Shown piece by piece: positions 4,566 through 7,587 of a stretch of 7,587 bases of DNA; position 1 is the first letter of the stretch; each line of letters opens with the position of its first letter. Source of the stretch: an uncultured Oscillospiraceae bacterium (GTDB lineage Bacteria > Bacillota > Clostridia > Oscillospirales > Oscillospiraceae); NCBI GenBank assembly GCA_910587395.1, contig CAJULJ010000098.1, forward strand, positions 1 to 7,587, given 5' to 3'. The translations under genes and the position numbers were made by a program. The notes under the pieces were generated by a model. It saw only the letters and a list, made by a program, of their open reading frames with translations. It was not told the origin of the DNA and did no database searches.

Positions 4566-6743
4566 CTATGTTGCCGTTTGGATAATACGGGCTGCCAGCA
4601 GGGTGTTGCGCCGCTCTGTATCCGTTGTCTGAATGGCCCGAATGACTGCCTGCCAGTCACCAACAATCTGCGCTCTGCATCTGGCTCGGGTAAGGCCGGT
4701 ATAGACCAGAGGGCGCTTGAGCATACGGCCATGGCAATTCTGGATACTGAGCAGCACCGAGTCATACTGACCGCCCTGGGACTTATGAATGGTGGTGGCG
4801 TAGGCGAGATCCAAATGGCTCAGACTTTCATTGTCCTCATAGGCCACAATGCGGTCATCATGGAAATCCACCTCCACCAGGAACCCGTCATCATCCCGTT
4901 CAATTTTGCGGATATAGCCGATGTCTCCGTTGCTGACCTCTTCCCGGTTCTTGGTCTGCATGACCTTGTCACCAAGCCGGAAGATCCGCTGTCCCAAGGA
5001 CAGCTCCGGTTTATTTGCGCCCGGTGGATTGACCAGGGTCCGCAGCCGCTCATTCATGCTTCGCACGCCGGTCTCGGTCTTTGCCCGGAACGGGGTCAGC
5101 AGCGCAACATTGTCCACACCATACCGGCAAACCTCCTGCATATACAGCCGCTCCAGCCATTCGGCGGACTGCCGAATATCGGCGGAACCCCAGAATTGGA
5201 AGTCTCCGTCAAACTGGAGGTCCGTATCGCCATGACGGATGTGCCGGGCGTTCTCGGCAATCATGCTGCCTTCGCTCTGGCGAAACACCTTGTCCAACAT
5301 CACCATCGGGATTCTGCCGCAGCGCAGCAGCTCACTGAGTACCGCGCCCGGCCCTACAGAAGGAAGCTGGTCAGCATCTCCCACCAATACCAGCCGGCAC
5401 ATGGGCGGCAGCGCATGGAATAGATACCATGTCATAGCCATATCCAGCATACTGATCTCGTCTACCAATACCAGATCGGCATCTACCTGCTCCGGCATGG
5501 TCAGGGTGTTTGTATCACCGGCAGTCAGGTTCAGCGCTTTATGGACCGTGCAGGCAGGAAGGCCGCTGCTTTGCTCCAGTCGTCGGGCCGCACGGCCTGT
5601 GGGTGCGCAGCAGATAATGTCCGCATCCGGGAACGCCTTCTGGTAGATATTCAGAAAAACACGCTGAATGGATGTCTTGCCAGTACCAGGGCCGCCGGAA
5701 ATAATACAGATTGGGGATGCGAGGGCGGTCTTAACCGCCTGCCGCTGCTCCTCCGCCAATGTGAAGCCCAGTTCCTCCTGCTGCTGGTCAATCTCATCGT
5801 CTAAGTCGCCGATATAGGGCAGGCTGCTCCGCTGGAGCATTTCTCGAACGCACTGGGCAACACCGTCCTCAGCTTTCGCCATAACTGGACGGTAAACATG
5901 GCTCTGATACAGGGCCAGCCGGTCTGCTTTCAGCATCTCAAACGCCACGTTGGCAACCGTCATGCGGTTCAGACCCGGCGTGCGCAGCAGTTCCACCGCC
6001 TGCCGGACAAAGTGCTCTTTGTGCAGGCACAGATGTCCCTTTTGCTCAGCAACTTCCAGTGTATGGAGCAGTCCAGCAGCGACACGCTCAGGGGCTGTCC
6101 TGGGAATACCCTGACGTTCCGCCAACCGGTCTGCCACCTCAAATGACAGCAGCCCTTGTTCAAACACCTCATAGGGACGCTCTTTCAGCAACTCCTCCGC
6201 CCTGATACCCAACTCCTTTTGCATACGAACGGCTTGCCCAGCGTTGACGTCCAATGGTGCCAGCATGGTGATGATCCGCCGGGCGCTTCGAGTCTCCAAG
6301 TATGAGTCTCGAAGCTGTTCACAGTGCTTACTACTGATGCCGGGCACCTCACGGATGCGGTCCGGGTCGTTGTCCAATATCGTCAGGGCATCGTCCCCAA
6401 AGGTGTTATAGATACGTTCGGCCAGCCTTTTGCCAATACCACGGAACAGTCCGGAGGAGAGATAAGCAACGATCCCCTTCTTGCCTGGGTCGATGATTTC
6501 CTCATAGGACTCCATCATAAATTGAAGCCCGTATTTGGCATCCTTCTTCCATCTGCCGGCTATATCCACTTTCATCCGCTCCATGATGGGCAGGTAGTAG
6601 CCTACAACGGTAATACTGTTCAGCTTGTTTCCCTGGCTGTCCAGCACAGTCTCACAGGGCGCATAGAGCGCCACGGTGTAGCTGCCGTTCTGGGCGTCCT
6701 CAACACTCTTGGGGTAGATTAGTCTGAAAAATTTACACTTCAT
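4566..6743 (-). CDS. recD2: RecD2-type ATP-dependent DNA helicase (SF1B)
   Basis: 725 aa, the usual size for RecD2 (roughly 700-800 aa). RecD2 is a 5'-3' DNA helicase that acts without RecBC in bacteria lacking that complex. Order: N-terminal OB-like region (about 1-90); helix-hairpin-helix repeats near 95-145 (GLFRGIGKRLAERIY and IREVPGIS); a helical linker; then the motor. Visible motifs are Walker A GGPGTGKTS (350-358, K356), motif Ia APTGRAARRL (380-389), Walker B LVDEISMLD (426-434, D428/E429), motif III VGDADQLPSVGPG (454-466), motif IV VFRQ (486-489), a UvrD-like C-terminal segment with YATTIHKSQGGQ (648-659) and motif VI YTGLTRAR (681-688). All key residues are present, so it should be active. 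Start ATG has GGAGGGGGAG directly upstream. It ends with tandem TAG TGA stops, 18 nt before the next gene. On a mobile element it may serve replication restart or recombination rather than the host housekeeping role. Confidence 0.95.
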   Translation of the reverse strand: MKCKFFRLIYPKSVEDAQNGSYTVALYAPCETVLDSQGNKLNSITVVGYYLPIMERMKVDIAGRWKKDAKYGLQFMMESYEEIIDPGKKGIVAYLSSGLFRGIGKRLAERIYNTFGDDALTILDNDPDRIREVPGISSKHCEQLRDSYLETRSARRIITMLAPLDVNAGQAVRMQKELGIRAEELLKERPYEVFEQGLLSFEVADRLAERQGIPRTAPERVAAGLLHTLEVAEQKGHLCLHKEHFVRQAVELLRTPGLNRMTVANVAFEMLKADRLALYQSHVYRPVMAKAEDGVAQCVREMLQRSSLPYIGDLDDEIDQQQEELGFTLAEEQRQAVKTALASPICIISGGPGTGKTSIQRVFLNIYQKAFPDADIICCAPTGRAARRLEQSSGLPACTVHKALNLTAGDTNTLTMPEQVDADLVLVDEISMLDMAMTWYLFHALPPMCRLVLVGDADQLPSVGPGAVLSELLRCGRIPMVMLDKVFRQSEGSMIAENARHIRHGDTDLQFDGDFQFWGSADIRQSAEWLERLYMQEVCRYGVDNVALLTPFRAKTETGVRSMNERLRTLVNPPGANKPELSLGQRIFRLGDKVMQTKNREEVSNGDIGYIRKIERDDDGFLVEVDFHDDRIVAYEDNESLSHLDLAYATTIHKSQGGQYDSVLLSIQNCHGRMLKRPLVYTGLTRARCRAQIVGDWQAVIRAIQTTDTERRNTLLAARIIQTAT

Positions 6744-6752
6744 CTCCCCCTC

Positions 6753-7433
6753 CTACGCCAACACCAGTTCGGTAGTGGGCATATAGACGGTCCGCTCCTC
6801 CACCGAGTGGTTCTGGGCGATATACAGAGCTTCAGCCACAATGTCATCGGCCAGCCGATCAAATTCCTGTACCAGCTCTGTCCGCTGTTGGAGTTCATAG
6901 AGAGACCAGTCCTCAAAGTCCTCGTCCATATCAACGTCCCGCCCCGGAAAAGAAAAAATCTGCATGGGCGGCTTGATGTAGTCAACACGGGCCTCTTCAT
7001 TACATACCCCGCACCAGTTTCCGGTTTCTGCTATCGAGGTGTAATTTTTTTGGCCGCATTTGGTGCAGTAGGAGCGATATCCGCTGGGCTTGGTTCCGCC
7101 CTGATAGAGTACCAGATATCCGCCGCTGCGGCCGTTCCAACCTGCCTGCCACAGGTAGTTGTGCTGCCAGTTGAAGTCCTCAATCCGCTCATTGAGCCGC
7201 TCATAGAACTCAGGTACTTGGATAATGTCCCAGAGCTTGTCTTCTGTTCCCCGGTCAAGACCGAGTTTGTAGAGCTTCATATTGCAGGCATACGATGTGC
7301 TTCGGTTCCAGCTATTCATCGTGTTATACCGAAAATGGCCTGACAGATAAGCAGTCATCTCAGCCCGGGACCGCTTATCCACACGTCTGGAAAACAGATG
7401 CCGGGCGGGAGTTTCCTTTTTCATGAGTACCAT
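6753..7433 (-). CDS. Zinc-ribbon hypothetical protein upstream of recD2-like helicase
   Basis: A 226-aa soluble protein that I cannot assign to a named family. The start at 7433 is chosen because AGGAGG (7446-7441) lies 7 nt upstream. A longer reading from GTG 7457 would begin inside the 7455-7487 hairpin. The N-terminus is basic. Residues around 35-50 carry an aromatic/polar stretch (FRYNTMNSWNRSTSYAC). A Trp/Tyr-rich segment (about 88-110) precedes a clear four-cysteine zinc ribbon, C123-x2-C126 and C141-x2-C144. The C-terminal third is acidic (DVDMDEDFEDW) and then helical. The stop TAG is 9 nt before the helicase ATG and overlaps that gene's ribosome binding site, so translation of the two is probably coupled. 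A nucleic-acid-binding or helicase-associated role is inference from the zinc ribbon and position only. Confidence 0.85.
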   Translation of the reverse strand: MVLMKKETPARHLFSRRVDKRSRAEMTAYLSGHFRYNTMNSWNRSTSYACNMKLYKLGLDRGTEDKLWDIIQVPEFYERLNERIEDFNWQHNYLWQAGWNGRSGGYLVLYQGGTKPSGYRSYCTKCGQKNYTSIAETGNWCGVCNEEARVDYIKPPMQIFSFPGRDVDMDEDFEDWSLYELQQRTELVQEFDRLADDIVAEALYIAQNHSVEERTVYMPTTELVLA

Positions 7434-7454
7434 GCTGTTACCTCCTAAAGATAG

Positions 7455-7487
7455 CACAGGGAGGCCAGCATTGTGGCTCTCCCTGTG
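7455..7487. terminator. Hairpin between partial CDS and zinc-ribbon gene, possible terminator
   Basis: Inverted repeat: CACAGGGAG (7455-7463) pairs with CTCCCTGTG (7479-7487), and GCCA (7464-7467) pairs with TGGC (7474-7477). There is one bulged T at 7478 and a 6-nt loop. On the minus strand it sits 14 nt after the upstream stop codon but is followed only by CTATCTTTAGG, a poor U-tract. The plus-strand side (TATTTTGATATTT) is more T-rich. It may be a bidirectional or leaky terminator, or a 5' mRNA structure placed just before the ribosome binding site of the next gene. Confidence 0.5.
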
Positions 7488-7501
7488 TATTTTGATATTT
7501 C

Positions 7502-7587
7502 TTATACCGGTTCAACAGAAACCTTGACTTTTCGGCTCTCCGAAGCCTTGAGCGCAGCCGCGTAGATACTGGGGTGCTCTTTCTTGA
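7502..7587 (-). CDS. C-terminal end of an unidentified protein (5' part outside window)
   Basis: Reading the minus strand from 7585, one frame stays open for 27 codons and ends at a TAA at 7504-7502. The visible tail is basic and strand-like, starting KKEHPSIYAAALKAS and ending KVKVSVEPV. The other two frames give less protein-like sequence. It lies just upstream of, and on the same strand as, the zinc-ribbon gene, with a hairpin between them, so it is probably the preceding gene of the same locus. Too little is visible to name a family or function. Confidence 0.5.
   Translation of the reverse strand, partial: KKEHPSIYAAALKASESRKVKVSVEPV

Noticed and set aside
4356..5423. Long plus-strand open frame (355 codons) opposite the helicase
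   Set aside because: It is antisense to intact RecD2 motifs, lacks domain signals, and is explained by the codon bias of the real gene.
7434..7457. N-terminal extension of the zinc-ribbon protein from GTG 7457
   Set aside because: The extra codons encode the AGGAGG site and begin within a hairpin; ATG 7433 is ideally spaced from that site.
1..7587. CRISPR array, tRNA, rRNA, insertion-sequence ends or a replication origin
   Set aside because: Read through by eye for regularly spaced repeats, cloverleaf-type sequence, transposase motifs and terminal inverted repeats; none was convincing.

Overview
The window reads as the DNA-handling and segregation backbone of a mobile replicon (plasmid, phage-plasmid or integrative conjugative element) from a low-to-moderate GC Gram-positive host, most likely a gut Clostridia member (Oscillospiraceae or Lachnospiraceae type). 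That host guess is inference. It rests on strong AGGAGG-type ribosome binding sites before most genes, a Clostridia-like RecD2 helicase and an actin-type ParM/ParR pair. No rRNA, tRNA, integrase, relaxase, CRISPR array or insertion sequence is visible.

Every gene I can support lies on the minus strand, so the window is best read from 7587 down to 1. At the right edge is the C-terminal end of an unidentified protein (7587-7502), followed by a hairpin (7455-7487). A tightly packed run follows: a four-cysteine zinc-ribbon protein (7433-6753), a RecD2-type SF1B helicase (6743-4566), a small helical protein (4547-4074), a probable ERF/Rad52-like single-strand annealing protein (4077-3325), a single-pass membrane protein (3277-2942) and a DnaG-like primase without a helicase-binding domain (2876-1773). 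Gaps are 9 to 65 bp and one junction is an ATGA overlap, so this looks like one operon whose promoter lies beyond the right edge. A GC-rich hairpin (1726-1754) appears to close it.

A second transcription unit then begins. A good sigma-A-like promoter (1660-1688), embedded in short direct repeats (1673-1718) that resemble a parC centromere, drives parM (1629-688) and the overlapping parR (710-321). A strong intrinsic terminator follows (280-315). The last 280 bp hold one plausible 59-codon gene (212-33) and perhaps the first codons of another (28-1).

Working model (inference): the primase, helicase, annealing protein and accessory proteins replicate, restart or recombine the element's DNA, while ParMRC segregates it. 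The less described parts are the annealing-type protein with its C-terminal GKTLGE segment and its coupled 157-aa partner, the membrane protein inside a DNA-processing operon, two mini-ORFs that bridge the intergenic gaps, and the repeat/promoter overlap upstream of parM.
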